Shown here in pieces: positions 24,313 to 35,189 of a stretch of 64,000 nt of DNA. This DNA is from Bacteroidia bacterium. Its GTDB lineage: Bacteria; Bacteroidota; Bacteroidia; B-17B0; Aurantibacillaceae. Position 1 is the stretch's first letter; each line of letters starts with the position of its first letter. A program made the translations under genes and the position numbers. Location of the stretch: assembly GCA_016787785.1 (NCBI GenBank), contig JAEUTO010000011.1, positions 496,001 through 560,000 of the forward strand, in the 5' to 3' direction. Below the pieces are notes generated by a model. The model made no database searches, had not been told where the DNA came from, and worked only from the letters and a program-made list of their open reading frames with translations.

Positions 24313-25779
24313 TTAAGTTCTTCTTGGCAACGCCAACTGTTTTACAAATAATTTTTTCATGAAGGGTAAGCAAATAAAGAAAAGTATTATGGGCGTCCAT
24401 TTGCAAATCGTGAACCAAAGATCATATTCTTCCTGCCAATAAGTATATAGATACTGATCTAAATAATAACGGTAATCGTAAACGGTTACTTGTTGGCCGT
24501 TAATATTTGCAACAGATTGTACTGCAGGGCTACTATAATTATAAGAGTAGAAATCGTGAAATACAGAAGTGTAACGGCGCAAATAATAAACGATCATCAT
24601 GGGCATATAAACAACTAACAAGAAAAATATCTGATTTAAAATATTAAAGAAAGGTTTAAATGATCTCTGTTGTGTGCCCGTTATAAATAAACTCACAATA
24701 GAAGTAACAAACAATAAAAATACAAACCATTGAAAACAATGTTCAGAGTTGGAGCTTCTAAAGAATATTTGCGAGATTATAAACGCCAGCAACGGATAAA
24801 GGGCCATAGTAATAGCCGTCATTAAATATTGCTGCCACGAGTTTAATTTAAATAAGATCAGCATCAAGGTTAGCGAAAAGATAGCGTAGAACATGCCCCA
24901 CAAAAAATCCTTATCCCAAATAAATAACTTTCCAAACTTTGCTTCAAATAAATTATTAAAAGCGGTTCGCATTTCTTCTTTGTGATAATCGTTCCCCAGG
25001 CTTAACTCATCAATACTTATCCAACCCGTTTTTTGAGCCTTGATATATTTGGCAGCCATTTCATCAATATCCAAATTGGGATGTATCCCGTATTTTTCGC
25101 AAATAGAAACATGCCTTGCGATCTTAACTCTCACTATAGAAATATCTGCAATTGGTTTGTAGTTGGTTCTTATTCGAAAACTGCTTACCAGCTTTGGAAA
25201 AATTAAAGTATCGTTCAAATACTGGTAAGGTGTGTAATTATTGTAAGCGTATATTTTATTTACATTAAAAAAGGTTTGCTTTTTTGTGGTATCATAACTG
25301 TTTTCGTAAGAATAATAATTGGTAACAACATAGGGTTCTGTTTCGTTTAGTGTATTTACATCCTGTATAATTTCATCATCGGTAAACATGTGGGCTATTT
25401 TTGCATTGTAACTTATTACAAAGGGCGAAGCAAACCAGGCAAAAATGGTCACACATAGAAATACCAAAAAGAAATTCTTATACTCGTCGCCAAATTTTAA
25501 ATTCCCAAAATTCTTTTCTTTGTTAAAGATCAAATAGCGGTAACCCCAAAACCAGGAAAGTATAAAGGAGAGCACACTTAACAGCAAGAACCACAAACCG
25601 GAGTCAGCTCTGCTTGTAAGATCAATTGGCACAAAGCAACCGATCAACGTTGAAATTAAATACAACAGCAAACCAAACCATACTACATAATGGATCTTGC
25701 TGATCCACACAATTGGGTAGTTGGTAAGCAAATAAGTATCAATGCGGTTTAAAAAACCGGGAGCTATTTTTTTAAACAT
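24313..25779 (-). CDS. Multi-pass membrane protein, probable ABC transporter partner
   Basis: A 488-residue protein with about eight membrane segments in two groups (around 25-115 and 295-480), separated by a soluble domain of about 170 residues rich in Tyr/Asn. It starts one base after the stop of the ABC ATPase gene, so the two are surely co-expressed and this is the likely permease of the pair. I recognise no named family. The substrate is unknown. Confidence 0.7.
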   Translation of the reverse strand: MFKKIAPGFLNRIDTYLLTNYPIVWISKIHYVVWFGLLLYLISTLIGCFVPIDLTSRADSGLWFLLLSVLSFILSWFWGYRYLIFNKEKNFGNLKFGDEYKNFFLVFLCVTIFAWFASPFVISYNAKIAHMFTDDEIIQDVNTLNETEPYVVTNYYSYENSYDTTKKQTFFNVNKIYAYNNYTPYQYLNDTLIFPKLVSSFRIRTNYKPIADISIVRVKIARHVSICEKYGIHPNLDIDEMAAKYIKAQKTGWISIDELSLGNDYHKEEMRTAFNNLFEAKFGKLFIWDKDFLWGMFYAIFSLTLMLILFKLNSWQQYLMTAITMALYPLLAFIISQIFFRSSNSEHCFQWFVFLLFVTSIVSLFITGTQQRSFKPFFNILNQIFFLLVVYMPMMIVYYLRRYTSVFHDFYSYNYSSPAVQSVANINGQQVTVYDYRYYLDQYLYTYWQEEYDLWFTICKWTPIILFFICLPFMKKLFVKQLALPRRT

Positions 25780-25780
25780 A

Positions 25781-26977
25781 TTAAATATCTTTATGAAATA
25801 ATTGACGGGTACTTTGACTGATATCCCTGTAATAATTTAACTCTAAGCCATTCTTTTGAATGACCGATAACACATCGAACCATTTTACATCAATACTACA
25901 ACTGATAATAAAAGCAGTTCCGGCATCTTCAATTTTATAACCGTTATTTTCAGTTAAACAATTCTGTAATTGTTGTAATGTAAAATTTCCTGCCACTTCA
26001 TAATTATTCACAGCGCGGTCAATTCCAAAATCTATTTGTTTGCCATTGTAAATTGTTTTTCCCTGACGAATAAAAATAATGTTATCTGCAATACGCTCTA
26101 TCTCATGTAACTGCTGCGAACTTAAAATAATTGAGATGGGATTGCTTTGCGATTGCGCAAAAAATCTTAGATCCTGTAAAAATAATTGTTGCGCGTTAAT
26201 ATCTAAATTAGCCAAAGGCTCATCTAATATTAACAAATGTGGGCGCCACAATAACATCTTGGCCAATTCAAAACGCATACGGTAACCGCTGGAAATTTGA
26301 CTCCAGGTTAGGTCGCGAAATTTATCCAGGCCTAAACGAAATAAAATATAATCTATTTGTTTTAAATTTTGTTCGCCGGTAATATTATGTATGGTGGCAA
26401 AAAATAATAAATTCTCTAATAATGTGCCATGCCATTTTGGAATTCGCTGAGGAATAAAAGCGAATTTATTTTTTGCTTCGTACCAATTATTTGAAAAATT
26501 ACCCAATGCCGGAAATTCAATGCTCCCGCTATCAGTAGAAAGTTGTCCGGATACAATGCGCAGCAAAGTTGTTTTGCCATTTCCATTCTCACCAACCACA
26601 CCGGTAATTTGTCCTAACTTTAAATCAAAAGAAATGGGATGCAACTTAAAAGGGTTGCGCCCGCTGTGAAATTGTTTGGTAATACCCTGCGCTTTAAAAA
26701 CAATGTCAGAATCGGCATTGGCAGTATTTACCAAAGTAGCATCCTGCAATTTTATTTTTTCTAGTACCTGCAAGGCGGCGCCGGTAATTGCATCTTGCTG
26801 CGTGGGATTAACATCAATAATGCTTAGATAGTTCTTTCTTAGTTCAAAGATCTCGCCTACCAAAGTTTCCGGTAATTGATAATCGTTTGTAAGATCAAGA
26901 CTGCGCCGTGTAAACAAACTGTAGTCCTTTGACTGGAAAGATTCCTCCAACTGTTGTATAAATTTATTTTCAACCAT
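25781..26977 (-). CDS. ABC transporter ATP-binding protein
   Basis: A 398-residue protein. The nucleotide-binding domain spans about 85-310: Walker A GENGNGKTT, a degenerate signature ISSGYRMRFELAK instead of LSGGQ, and Walker B LLILDEPLANLD. Extra regions lie at both ends: about 85 helical residues before the domain and a C-terminal part (about 325-398) of unknown role. It is followed by the membrane partner gene. The domain type resembles exporter or gliding/efflux ATPases of the CcmA class. Confidence 0.85.
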   Translation of the reverse strand: MVENKFIQQLEESFQSKDYSLFTRRSLDLTNDYQLPETLVGEIFELRKNYLSIIDVNPTQQDAITGAALQVLEKIKLQDATLVNTANADSDIVFKAQGITKQFHSGRNPFKLHPISFDLKLGQITGVVGENGNGKTTLLRIVSGQLSTDSGSIEFPALGNFSNNWYEAKNKFAFIPQRIPKWHGTLLENLLFFATIHNITGEQNLKQIDYILFRLGLDKFRDLTWSQISSGYRMRFELAKMLLWRPHLLILDEPLANLDINAQQLFLQDLRFFAQSQSNPISIILSSQQLHEIERIADNIIFIRQGKTIYNGKQIDFGIDRAVNNYEVAGNFTLQQLQNCLTENNGYKIEDAGTAFIISCSIDVKWFDVLSVIQKNGLELNYYRDISQSTRQLFHKDI

Positions 26978-27146
26978 AGTTTAAAAACGTTTGATGGTGC
27001 TCAATAGTACTAAAAAAGAGAAATATCTTTTCTTATTCAAATATTAATATTAAATTTAATCAAAGGTTTCGGATATAGCAAAACAATAAAAAATAGCGCA
27101 CACAGAACTTTGAACTTTCTAAACGTTTAACTTTAAACTCAAAGCC

Positions 27147-29330
27147 ATGAAAAATAAATACTACTTCTTTGCATTAATTATGCTTTTTAGCATTGTTAGC
27201 TTTGCATCACCAACGGTAACCGTTCAATTTATTAAAACCGACCAGTTTGGCTATAAACTAACTGCGCAAAAGATCGCGGTCATCTCTAATCCAATAACAG
27301 GTTACAATAATGGCACACCTTTTACGCCGGGCACCACCTACCAGGTGCGTGACTGGGTAACCGATGCTGTTGTATTCACTTCTTCTATAACCCCATGGAA
27401 TGGCGGCGCCACGCAAACACAAAGCGGCGATAAAGCCTGGTGGTTCGATTTTTCTACCTATACAGTACAAGGCTCTTACTATATTTATGACCTTACCAAT
27501 AATGTAGGCTCGTATCGTTTTGATATAAATGATTGTGTTTATAATCCGGTTTTAACGCAGGCTGTGCGCATGTATTATTATGCACGTTGCGGTTCGGCAA
27601 AAACAGCTACTGCGGCAGGCACAGGCTGGGCCGATGCTGCCTGTCATGCAGGTACGCAGCAGGACCTTGACTGCAGGTTATATAATAATACCAACATCTC
27701 TACCTCAAAAAATTTAAGCGGAGGCTGGCACGATGCCGGCGATTATAATAAGTATGTGAATTTTACGTGGAGCGCATTGACAGATCTTTTACTGGCGTAC
27801 GAAGAAAATCCATTGGTGTGGCAGGATAATTATAATATTCCTGAAAGCGGAAATGGAGTTCCTGATCTTTTAGACGAAATAAAATACGAGTTAGACTGGC
27901 TTTTAAAAATGCAACAACCTAACGGTTCGGTGCTTTCCGTAGTGGGTGGTGGTGGTGTTAGTCCGCCAAGTGCCGACGTAGCTTTTAGACGATATGGTCC
28001 TGCAAATACTTCCGCAGCTTTAACCAGCGCTGCTATGTTTGCGTTGGCCGCTATGCAATATACTACAGCTGCTCAAACCGCTTACCATAATCAATTACAG
28101 GCAGCTGCAGTAAATGCTTATACCTGGGCAGTGGCCAACCCAAGTGTTACGTTTTACAATACAGGTTTGCTGGCAGCGGGTGAGCAGGAAGTTTCTGCCT
28201 ACGATCTTATGGCGCACAAAGTTTGCGCAGCTATTTATTTATATGCGTTAACAGGTACGGCGTCTTACAAAAGTTTTGTTGACGCTAATTATACAAACAT
28301 GCATTTATTGCAATGGACCTTCGCTTACCCATTTGAAGGACCGGAGCAAGATGCGTTATTATATTATACAAAAATTCCGGGCGCTACACCCGCGGTGAAG
28401 ACAGCAATTTTAAATGCCTACACAGGCTCAATGCAAACCAATAATGCAGATAACCTACCGGCCTATACCAATAAAACCGATGCCTACAGGGCCTGGTTGG
28501 CAAATAACAATTATACCTGGAACAGCAACCAGACAAAATCAAAACAAGGCAATATGTTCTTAAGCATGAATCAGTATTCATTAAATGCTGCAAACGCAAC
28601 CAATTATAAAAACGCAGCTTCAGGTTTTATACATTATATGCATGGTGTAAATCCAAATTCAAAAACCTATTTAAGTAATATGGCTGGTTATGGTGCCGAA
28701 AATTCGGTAACACAATTTTACCATGGCTGGTTCCATAACGGCAGTGCGCTTTGGGATGAAGTAGGCGTATCAACTTACGGCCCGCCTCCGGGATATATTC
28801 CGGGTGGACCAAACCCGGGTTACGCTTTAGATCCTTGTTGTCCGGGTTCTTGCGGCAACCCAACGGTTAACGCTATTTGTGCAACAAACGTTACACCACC
28901 AATGGGACAACCCATACAAAAATCGTATAAAGATTTTAACGATAGTTGGCCATTAAACTCTTGGACCATAAGCGAAGCAGGAATTTACACCAATGCCGCA
29001 TACGTTAGAATGCTTTCTAAATTTTGCATTGCAGCACCTTGTAATACAATTACAACGGCATTAAAAAATAACGAGAGCGCTGTTTCTGGCTTGATACAAA
29101 CTATTTACCCGCAACCGGCAGAAAATAAAATGACCGTTAAGTTTTACAATAGCGAAAATAATGTTGACCTGTTTTTATACGATGTAAGCGGCAAACAATT
29201 ATTATCGCGTAACGAAGCGGTTGTAAACGGATTAGTAGAAGTTGATCTTTCTAACATTGCCAACGGTGTTTATTTTTTGAAAGTTATTTCGAAGAATAAA
29301 ACGGAGACGAGAAAGGTAATAAAAGAATGA
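27147..29330 (+). CDS. Secreted glycoside hydrolase family 9 (endoglucanase-like) with T9SS sorting domain
   Basis: A 727-residue enzyme. Order: signal peptide (1-20), a CelD_N-type Ig-like domain starting VQFIKTDQFGYKLTAQKIAV (to about 125), a GH9 (alpha/alpha)6 catalytic domain (about 130-635), and a T9SS tail (IYPQPAENK to TRKVIKE). Catalytic residues fit GH9: Asp196 and Asp199 in GWHDAGDYNKY, and proton donor Glu610 in SEAGIYTNAAYV. GH9 enzymes cleave beta-1,4-glucans. It is a lone gene here, with no SusC/SusD or other CAZyme neighbours, so cellulose or mixed glucan use is only inferred. Confidence 0.92.
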   Translation: MKNKYYFFALIMLFSIVSFASPTVTVQFIKTDQFGYKLTAQKIAVISNPITGYNNGTPFTPGTTYQVRDWVTDAVVFTSSITPWNGGATQTQSGDKAWWFDFSTYTVQGSYYIYDLTNNVGSYRFDINDCVYNPVLTQAVRMYYYARCGSAKTATAAGTGWADAACHAGTQQDLDCRLYNNTNISTSKNLSGGWHDAGDYNKYVNFTWSALTDLLLAYEENPLVWQDNYNIPESGNGVPDLLDEIKYELDWLLKMQQPNGSVLSVVGGGGVSPPSADVAFRRYGPANTSAALTSAAMFALAAMQYTTAAQTAYHNQLQAAAVNAYTWAVANPSVTFYNTGLLAAGEQEVSAYDLMAHKVCAAIYLYALTGTASYKSFVDANYTNMHLLQWTFAYPFEGPEQDALLYYTKIPGATPAVKTAILNAYTGSMQTNNADNLPAYTNKTDAYRAWLANNNYTWNSNQTKSKQGNMFLSMNQYSLNAANATNYKNAASGFIHYMHGVNPNSKTYLSNMAGYGAENSVTQFYHGWFHNGSALWDEVGVSTYGPPPGYIPGGPNPGYALDPCCPGSCGNPTVNAICATNVTPPMGQPIQKSYKDFNDSWPLNSWTISEAGIYTNAAYVRMLSKFCIAAPCNTITTALKNNESAVSGLIQTIYPQPAENKMTVKFYNSENNVDLFLYDVSGKQLLSRNEAVVNGLVEVDLSNIANGVYFLKVISKNKTETRKVIKE

Positions 29331-29358
29331 CGTTTTTGACTAATTAAAAACTGAAAAC

Positions 29359-29392
29359 AAAAAACCCTCACCAGTTTGGCGAGGGTTTTTTA
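29359..29392. terminator. Bidirectional terminator after the GH9 gene
   Basis: AAAAAACCCTC (29359-29369) pairs with GAGGGTTTTTT (29381-29391). It lies between the convergent GH9 and AsmA-like genes. Confidence 0.88.
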
Positions 29393-29435
29393 ATTTTCCG
29401 TTTCCGGTTATTGAGCTTGTCGAAATGACGGGACA

Positions 29436-32261
29436 CTACTTCTTACTCTCTGCCGCTTTTGCAGCTGCTTTTGCCTGGGCATCTGCAATTGTTTGCTGGC
29501 ATTTTGCGTCAGCATCGCTCACGATCTTAGCAACTTTTTCGTCTACTTTTTTCTTGGCAACTTCTGCAGCTTTTTTAGCAGCAATTTTTGCAATTGGGTT
29601 ACTGGCTTGTTCAATTAATTTATCTGCTTCTGCATAACCGTCGGCTTTAGATTTATCGGCATTAGCTTGTGCTTCTGCTTTTTGTTTTTCGCACTGTGCT
29701 TTGGCATCTTCTAATATTTTTTGTGCTTCTTCTGCCGCTTTGTCAATTGCATTATTTACAACTTGTGTTGTTACAGTAGCAACTGTACTTTTTACATCGT
29801 CTTTTAAACTTGTTTTAACTTCCGGTTTCATAACCGTTCCGCCAAACAAAGCGGTTACTTTTATTTTATCACCAACAGTTACGTTAGTTCCCGCGGCAGC
29901 ATTACCTTGCGCCAATAAACTTGTAAGCGCAGAATTAGCAGCGCCACCAAACATGGCTTTTGGTATTTCCATTTTCCATTTGTAATCTATCGTTTGGTCA
30001 AAACCTGTACTACCGCTAATGTTGGTTGGCACATTCGCTACCTTGGTATCAAACGGTGCCATTACAACACGCCCATCTTTTATCTGATAGTTCACTAAAA
30101 GATTATCTACGTCCATACTTTTAAGTTGTTCAATTTTTAAAGCCTCGCCTAATTTAACGAACGGAGGGAAACCGCCCACATTTACTTTAGCAGTTTTAAA
30201 TGTACCGTTTGCTCTTACAGCATTTAGGTCCGGTTCCATTTTATCGTTTAAAGAAGTATTAAAGTTCTCTAACGTTGCAGTGAATTTACCCTTTGCATAT
30301 TGTCCAACCGGCGCTAATTTTTGCACCGTGTTAAACGATTTAAAGGTTTCCTGGATATCAAAGTTCTCAACTTTTAAATTTAAACCTGTTGTTGGTTTTT
30401 TAATGTTAGATGTTTCGTAAAAACCATTTACAGTTAATGCACCACCCATGGTGTTCATGCGTAAATTGGTCATGTCTACTTTTTGGTTACGCACCACAAC
30501 ATTACCAACCATATTATCTAAAATTAAATTGGTATAAATTACTTTACCAATTTTTGCATCTAAATTAAAATCAATATTAGCAGGCACTGCTGCAACGCCG
30601 GTAGATGCAGTCGATGTTGGCGCGGCCGTAGTTGTTGTAGCAGCAGTAGTAGGTGTTGGTGGACCCATTAATTCGTTAAGATCCATTAAAGCAGAGTTAA
30701 TAGCGAATGATCCTTTAATAAGATCGTCTTTAAACATGTATTGTAAAAGATTTTCAATTTTACCGCTTGCTTGTATATCACTCTTGCCCATTTTCGCATC
30801 AAACTTCGCTAACTCAACATACTGTGTTGTAAAATTTAAGAGCATAGAATTCAATTGAATTAAATACGCTACGCTTGCGGTTTTGTAATTCATTTTATCA
30901 ATTCCTAGAGAACCGCTTGCTTTAAATTTGTCGTATTCTTTTTTGTCAATAGAACTCATGTGACCTGCAACGCTGATGTCAGATTTAATGATACCGCTAA
31001 GCTCATCACCTTTTTCGGTTGGAATAAAATCTTTCATGGTAGAAAGATCGATGGTTCCTTTTAATTCAGCAGTAATTCCCGGATCAGAGATCGGTGTCTT
31101 TACATGTGCGGCAATGTCGATCGGGTTACCTGCTAACTCCATGTGGAAACGATTTACATCAACTGTTGTAGCATCTAAAACACCTGTCGGGTTTAATACT
31201 TTTACATCAATATTAATGTTGTTAACCGATTTTGGCAGGCTAGGGTATTTGAACATAGCATCTTTAATACTTAAGTTAACCCCAAAGGCAGGCATTTGCA
31301 CCGCGTTGTATGTTCCTTTTGCATAACCATCCAAAGCTAATTTACCCGCAGTTTTTACCGAAGCAAAATCTTTAGAGTACACAGATGGAATTAAAGATAA
31401 GATAGATTTAAATTCTGTTTGGTTGGCTTTAAATTTAAGATCCATTTTAATGTTGGTGTCAGGCATTTCAACAAAACCATCAAAGCCCAGGGTAAGATCA
31501 TTTAAACTAAATTCATTTTCTTTAAACGTAAATTTCATTTTTGGCATATCCATATCAAGATCTGCTTTTAAATGTGTGTGTACCTCATTCAAATAAGCAA
31601 CGCCACCCATTTTAAATGTTGTTTTCGCAATGTCCAGTAAATTATTCAACACAAAATTATCCTGTGTAAAATCGCCGTTCAGTTCGTAATTAAAATTTTC
31701 GAGTTTGGCATACATGCCACCTTGTTGATCATCGTAAACAATGTGCGCTTCTTTAATTTTAAATTCTTTTAATTTAACCGAGAATTTTGAAGGAGCGCTT
31801 GTATCTGCAGGCGCAGCACCGGCAGAATCAGGACCCGCTTTTGCAATGTCCCAACTGGCTTTACCGTTCTTTAAAACCGTTCCAAAAATGCGGGCTTTAT
31901 CAATAACAATGGAGTTAACGCCATAAGGTCCGCCGCTTATAACCGACTTTAAATTAATATCGGTGCTTAATGTATTAATGTAGGCAAGCGTATCTCCCGC
32001 AAATTCATTAACGCCAATTACACTCACTTTATTTATCTTAAATCTAAAATCGGGGAAAGAAGAAAAAATTGAAAGATCAAAATCGCCAAAATCTACTTTC
32101 GCGTTTAAATTATTATTTGCCTGTTCTTTAACAATGGCAACAATTTTATCTTTAAAGATAAAAGGCGCTGCTATTAATAAAACAATAATTAATAATAACG
32201 AGATGCCACTCCATTTCATAATGCGGCGAAACAAAGATTTTTTTGGTTTTGTAGTAGTCAT
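29436..32261 (-). CDS. AsmA-family protein with a long coiled-coil tail
   Basis: A 941-residue protein. It has an N-terminal membrane anchor (about 14-33), then an AsmA-like beta-groove region (NLNAKVDFGDFDLSIFSSFPDFRFKI... to about 800) of the type now linked to lipid transport between membranes in the AsmA/TamB/YhdP superfamily. A Thr/Ala-rich linker lies near 545-565. The last about 125 residues are an Ala/Lys/Glu/Gln-rich coiled coil with two lone cysteines, reminiscent of a TolA-like helix and not a usual part of AsmA. A terminator separates it from rpoD upstream. Confidence 0.82.
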   Translation of the reverse strand: MTTTKPKKSLFRRIMKWSGISLLLIIVLLIAAPFIFKDKIVAIVKEQANNNLNAKVDFGDFDLSIFSSFPDFRFKINKVSVIGVNEFAGDTLAYINTLSTDINLKSVISGGPYGVNSIVIDKARIFGTVLKNGKASWDIAKAGPDSAGAAPADTSAPSKFSVKLKEFKIKEAHIVYDDQQGGMYAKLENFNYELNGDFTQDNFVLNNLLDIAKTTFKMGGVAYLNEVHTHLKADLDMDMPKMKFTFKENEFSLNDLTLGFDGFVEMPDTNIKMDLKFKANQTEFKSILSLIPSVYSKDFASVKTAGKLALDGYAKGTYNAVQMPAFGVNLSIKDAMFKYPSLPKSVNNINIDVKVLNPTGVLDATTVDVNRFHMELAGNPIDIAAHVKTPISDPGITAELKGTIDLSTMKDFIPTEKGDELSGIIKSDISVAGHMSSIDKKEYDKFKASGSLGIDKMNYKTASVAYLIQLNSMLLNFTTQYVELAKFDAKMGKSDIQASGKIENLLQYMFKDDLIKGSFAINSALMDLNELMGPPTPTTAATTTTAAPTSTASTGVAAVPANIDFNLDAKIGKVIYTNLILDNMVGNVVVRNQKVDMTNLRMNTMGGALTVNGFYETSNIKKPTTGLNLKVENFDIQETFKSFNTVQKLAPVGQYAKGKFTATLENFNTSLNDKMEPDLNAVRANGTFKTAKVNVGGFPPFVKLGEALKIEQLKSMDVDNLLVNYQIKDGRVVMAPFDTKVANVPTNISGSTGFDQTIDYKWKMEIPKAMFGGAANSALTSLLAQGNAAAGTNVTVGDKIKVTALFGGTVMKPEVKTSLKDDVKSTVATVTTQVVNNAIDKAAEEAQKILEDAKAQCEKQKAEAQANADKSKADGYAEADKLIEQASNPIAKIAAKKAAEVAKKKVDEKVAKIVSDADAKCQQTIADAQAKAAAKAAESKK

Positions 32262-32322
32262 AATTCAGTAAATTTTGAATCATAAAAATAAGAAGAATTA
32301 GGTTAAGAACCCGAATAAAATT

Positions 32323-32359
32323 AAAAAACCCCTTTGACCTGACATCAAAGGGGTTTTTT
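32323..32359 (-). terminator. Terminator after the primary sigma factor gene
   Basis: A perfect 15-bp inverted repeat (32323-32337 with 32345-32359) built on AACCCCTTTGA, ending in six Ts on the minus strand. Confidence 0.88.
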
Positions 32360-32459
32360 GTGGAACTTAACTATGAAATGAAAAATTATAAAAGGTCAAA
32401 TGTAAGATCGGGGCATTGAGTATAAAACATTTTCCTTTTCCCTTACACTTTCCCTTTAA

Positions 32460-33326
32460 CTATCCTAAATAGGCTTTTAATAAACGGCTTCTGCTGCCAT
32501 GTTTTAAACGGCGTACCGCTTTTTCTTTTATCTGGCGTACACGCTCGCGTGTAAGATCAAATTTTTCGCCTATCTCTTCTAAAGAGTGTGCGTGTTTACC
32601 GCCAAGGCCAAAAAACAATTTCACAACATCCGCTTCACGTTCTGTTAAAGTAGATAATGCGCGTGTAATTTCTAATTGTAAGCTCTCGCCAATTAATTCT
32701 TTATCCGGCGCTTGCGAACTTTCGTTTGTCATAAGATCATACATGCTTCCACCGTCTTCGCCCAGGGTTAAAGGCGCGTCCATACTTAAATGGCGGTTGT
32801 TGTTACGCATGGTATCTTGTATATCCTGTGGCAACATTTCTAAAACTTCTCCTAACTCGTCGTAGCTTGGTTCTCTTTCAAGATCCTGCTCCATTTTAGA
32901 AAGTGTTTTATTTATTTTATTAATGGCACCAATTTTATTTAATGGTAAACGCACAATACGGCTTTGTTCTGCCAAAGCCTGTAAAATGCTTTGACGGATC
33001 CACCATACGGCATAAGAAATAAATTTAAAGCCACGGGTCTCATCAAAACGCTGTGCTGCTTTTATTAAACCTAAATTTCCTTCATTTATAAGATCGGGTA
33101 AACTTAAGCCTTGATTTTGATATTGTTTACTAACCGAAACCACGAAACGTAAATTGGCGCGCACTAATTTATCCAGCGCACGCTGATCGCCGGCTTTTAT
33201 TTTTTGAGCTAAAATTACTTCCTCTTCGGCAGTAATTAGTTCAACACGCCCAATATCGTGTAAGTACATATCTAAAGAAGCTGTTTCACGATTGGTGATC
33301 TGTTTGGTTATTTTGAGTTGTCTCAT
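32460..33326 (-). CDS. rpoD: Primary RNA polymerase sigma factor (sigma-70 group 1, Bacteroidota type)
   Basis: A 288-residue housekeeping sigma factor. Region 1.2 ([19 protein letters not shown]), region 2 ([29 protein letters not shown] and [15 protein letters not shown]), region 3 and region 4 ([15 protein letters not shown]...[17 protein letters not shown]) are all present. Region 1.1 is absent, as is normal for this phylum, whose sigma recognises TTTG/TAnnTTTG promoters like those seen in this window. It is divergent from recN and followed by a strong terminator. Confidence 0.95.
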   Translation of the reverse strand: MRQLKITKQITNRETASLDMYLHDIGRVELITAEEEVILAQKIKAGDQRALDKLVRANLRFVVSVSKQYQNQGLSLPDLINEGNLGLIKAAQRFDETRGFKFISYAVWWIRQSILQALAEQSRIVRLPLNKIGAINKINKTLSKMEQDLEREPSYDELGEVLEMLPQDIQDTMRNNNRHLSMDAPLTLGEDGGSMYDLMTNESSQAPDKELIGESLQLEITRALSTLTEREADVVKLFFGLGGKHAHSLEEIGEKFDLTRERVRQIKEKAVRRLKHGSRSRLLKAYLG

Positions 33327-33533
33327 AACTGGGGTATTTTATAACTATTACGTGTATATAGACTATTACGTTGGGTATAAAGTTTAGATACCTTAAAAAA
33401 AACTAAAAAAACGGCCAAATATTGAGCTAAAGCAAGGCTGTATTGAGTAAACAAAAGCCCGCTTGTTGAAAATAAAGCGCTTTTTTTGTTAAAAATGGCT
33501 TTTTTAACTGTCTAAATTGTGCGAAATTGGCGA

Positions 33534-35189
33534 ATGCTTAAACGGTTATACATAAGCAACTTTGCGCTTATAAATGAGATGGATGTTTCGTTTCCCGGCA
33601 AATTATCAGTAATTACGGGCGAAACAGGGGCTGGAAAGTCGATTTTTTTAGAGGCACTTGGCCTGGTTCTGGGCAATAGAGCAGATCTGGCGGCTCTTCA
33701 AAATAAAAACAAAAAATGCATTATTGAAGCAGAATTTGATACAAAAGGACTGGAATTAAAAAGTTTTTTTGAAGAGAATGACCTTGATTTTGAGACCACC
33801 GTTTTATTACGAAGAGAAATTAGCACGGAAGGAAAATCGCGCAGTTTTTTAAACGATACACCCGTAGGGTTGAACAGTTTAAAATTATTGTCAGAAAAAT
33901 TAATCGATATTCATTCGCAACACCAAACGTTATTATTAAATCAAACTAATTTTCAGTTAGAAGTGCTGGATGCTTTTGCCGGAAGCTTAAATGAGTTTAA
34001 AGAATACAGAACCGAGTTTGGAAAATTAAATAAACTAAATACCGTTCTAAAAAATTTACTGGAACAGGAAACACAAGCAAAAAAAGAACTGGATTATTTT
34101 CAGTTCTTATTTAATGAGTTGGAAGAATCAGAAATTAAGACCGGCGCTTTAAAAACGCTGGAAGAAGAAAGCGCGGCTTTAGAAAATGCCGAAACTATTA
34201 AAAGCACTTTATTAAATGCCGCCAACAGCATTAATGGCGGCGAAGAAAATGTTTTAAAAGCCTTAGCTATTGCCAAACAAAATTTACAAGCGCTTTCAAA
34301 ATACGGGAAAAATTATTCAGAATTCTTTGAAAGAATAAACTCTGCCTACATCGAATTAAAAGACCTTGCTTCTGAATTAGAAGACGCTGAAACAGAGGTA
34401 AACTTTGATAATGTAAAACTGAACGAGGTAAATAATAAGTTGGATAAATTGAACCGCTTGTTAAAAAAACACAACGTAAATACGGAAGAGGATCTGTTAA
34501 GCGTTAAAACAGAAATTGAAAACAAGTTGACGCAGTTCGAATCTATAGAAAAAGACATAAACGATACGCAAAAACAAATTGATAAATTAAATGCTGTTTG
34601 TATAAAGATCGCTAAAAAATTAACTGAGACAAGAACCAAAGCAATTGCGGATATTGAAAAACAAGTAAAAGAAGTTTTGTCGGATCTCTCGATGCAAAAC
34701 GCCAATTTTAAGATCGATATATCTCAAACAAAAGAACTAACCGCAAATGGTTTCGACCAGGTTAAATTTTTATTCTCGGCTAACAAAGGTGTTGCATTAA
34801 GTGAGCTGCATAAAGTTGCCAGCGGTGGAGAATTATCGCGTTTGATGTTATGTTTAAAAGCGTTATTGGCTTCTAAAAAACAATTACCAACTATTATTTT
34901 TGATGAGATAGATACAGGGGTAAGTGGCGATGTGGCAGATAAAATTGGCAACATACTTTTAAAAATGGGTAACACCATGCAGGTGGTTACCATTACGCAT
35001 TTACCGCAAATGGCAAGTAAAGGCAATCATCATTTATTTGTTTATAAAAACGACGAGGCAGATAAAACGGTTTCGCATATTAAACAACTAAATAAAGAAG
35101 AACGTATTACCGAGATCGCTAAAATGTTAAGCACCGGTAACCCAACAGCATCTGCACTAAAGAACGCCAAAGAACTTTTGAATGCTTGA
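33534..35189 (+). CDS. recN: DNA repair protein RecN
   Basis: An SMC-like ATPase for double-strand-break repair, 551 residues. The start at 33534 gives the family's MLKRLYISNFALI; the GTG at 33519 would add five residues and is less likely. Walker A is GETGAGKS, the middle is two coiled-coil arms (about 150-370), and the C-terminal ATPase half has ASGGELSRLMLCL and IIFDEIDTGVSG. Its last eight bases overlap the sulfatase gene, implying coupled translation. Confidence 0.93.
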   Translation: MLKRLYISNFALINEMDVSFPGKLSVITGETGAGKSIFLEALGLVLGNRADLAALQNKNKKCIIEAEFDTKGLELKSFFEENDLDFETTVLLRREISTEGKSRSFLNDTPVGLNSLKLLSEKLIDIHSQHQTLLLNQTNFQLEVLDAFAGSLNEFKEYRTEFGKLNKLNTVLKNLLEQETQAKKELDYFQFLFNELEESEIKTGALKTLEEESAALENAETIKSTLLNAANSINGGEENVLKALAIAKQNLQALSKYGKNYSEFFERINSAYIELKDLASELEDAETEVNFDNVKLNEVNNKLDKLNRLLKKHNVNTEEDLLSVKTEIENKLTQFESIEKDINDTQKQIDKLNAVCIKIAKKLTETRTKAIADIEKQVKEVLSDLSMQNANFKIDISQTKELTANGFDQVKFLFSANKGVALSELHKVASGGELSRLMLCLKALLASKKQLPTIIFDEIDTGVSGDVADKIGNILLKMGNTMQVVTITHLPQMASKGNHHLFVYKNDEADKTVSHIKQLNKEERITEIAKMLSTGNPTASALKNAKELLNA

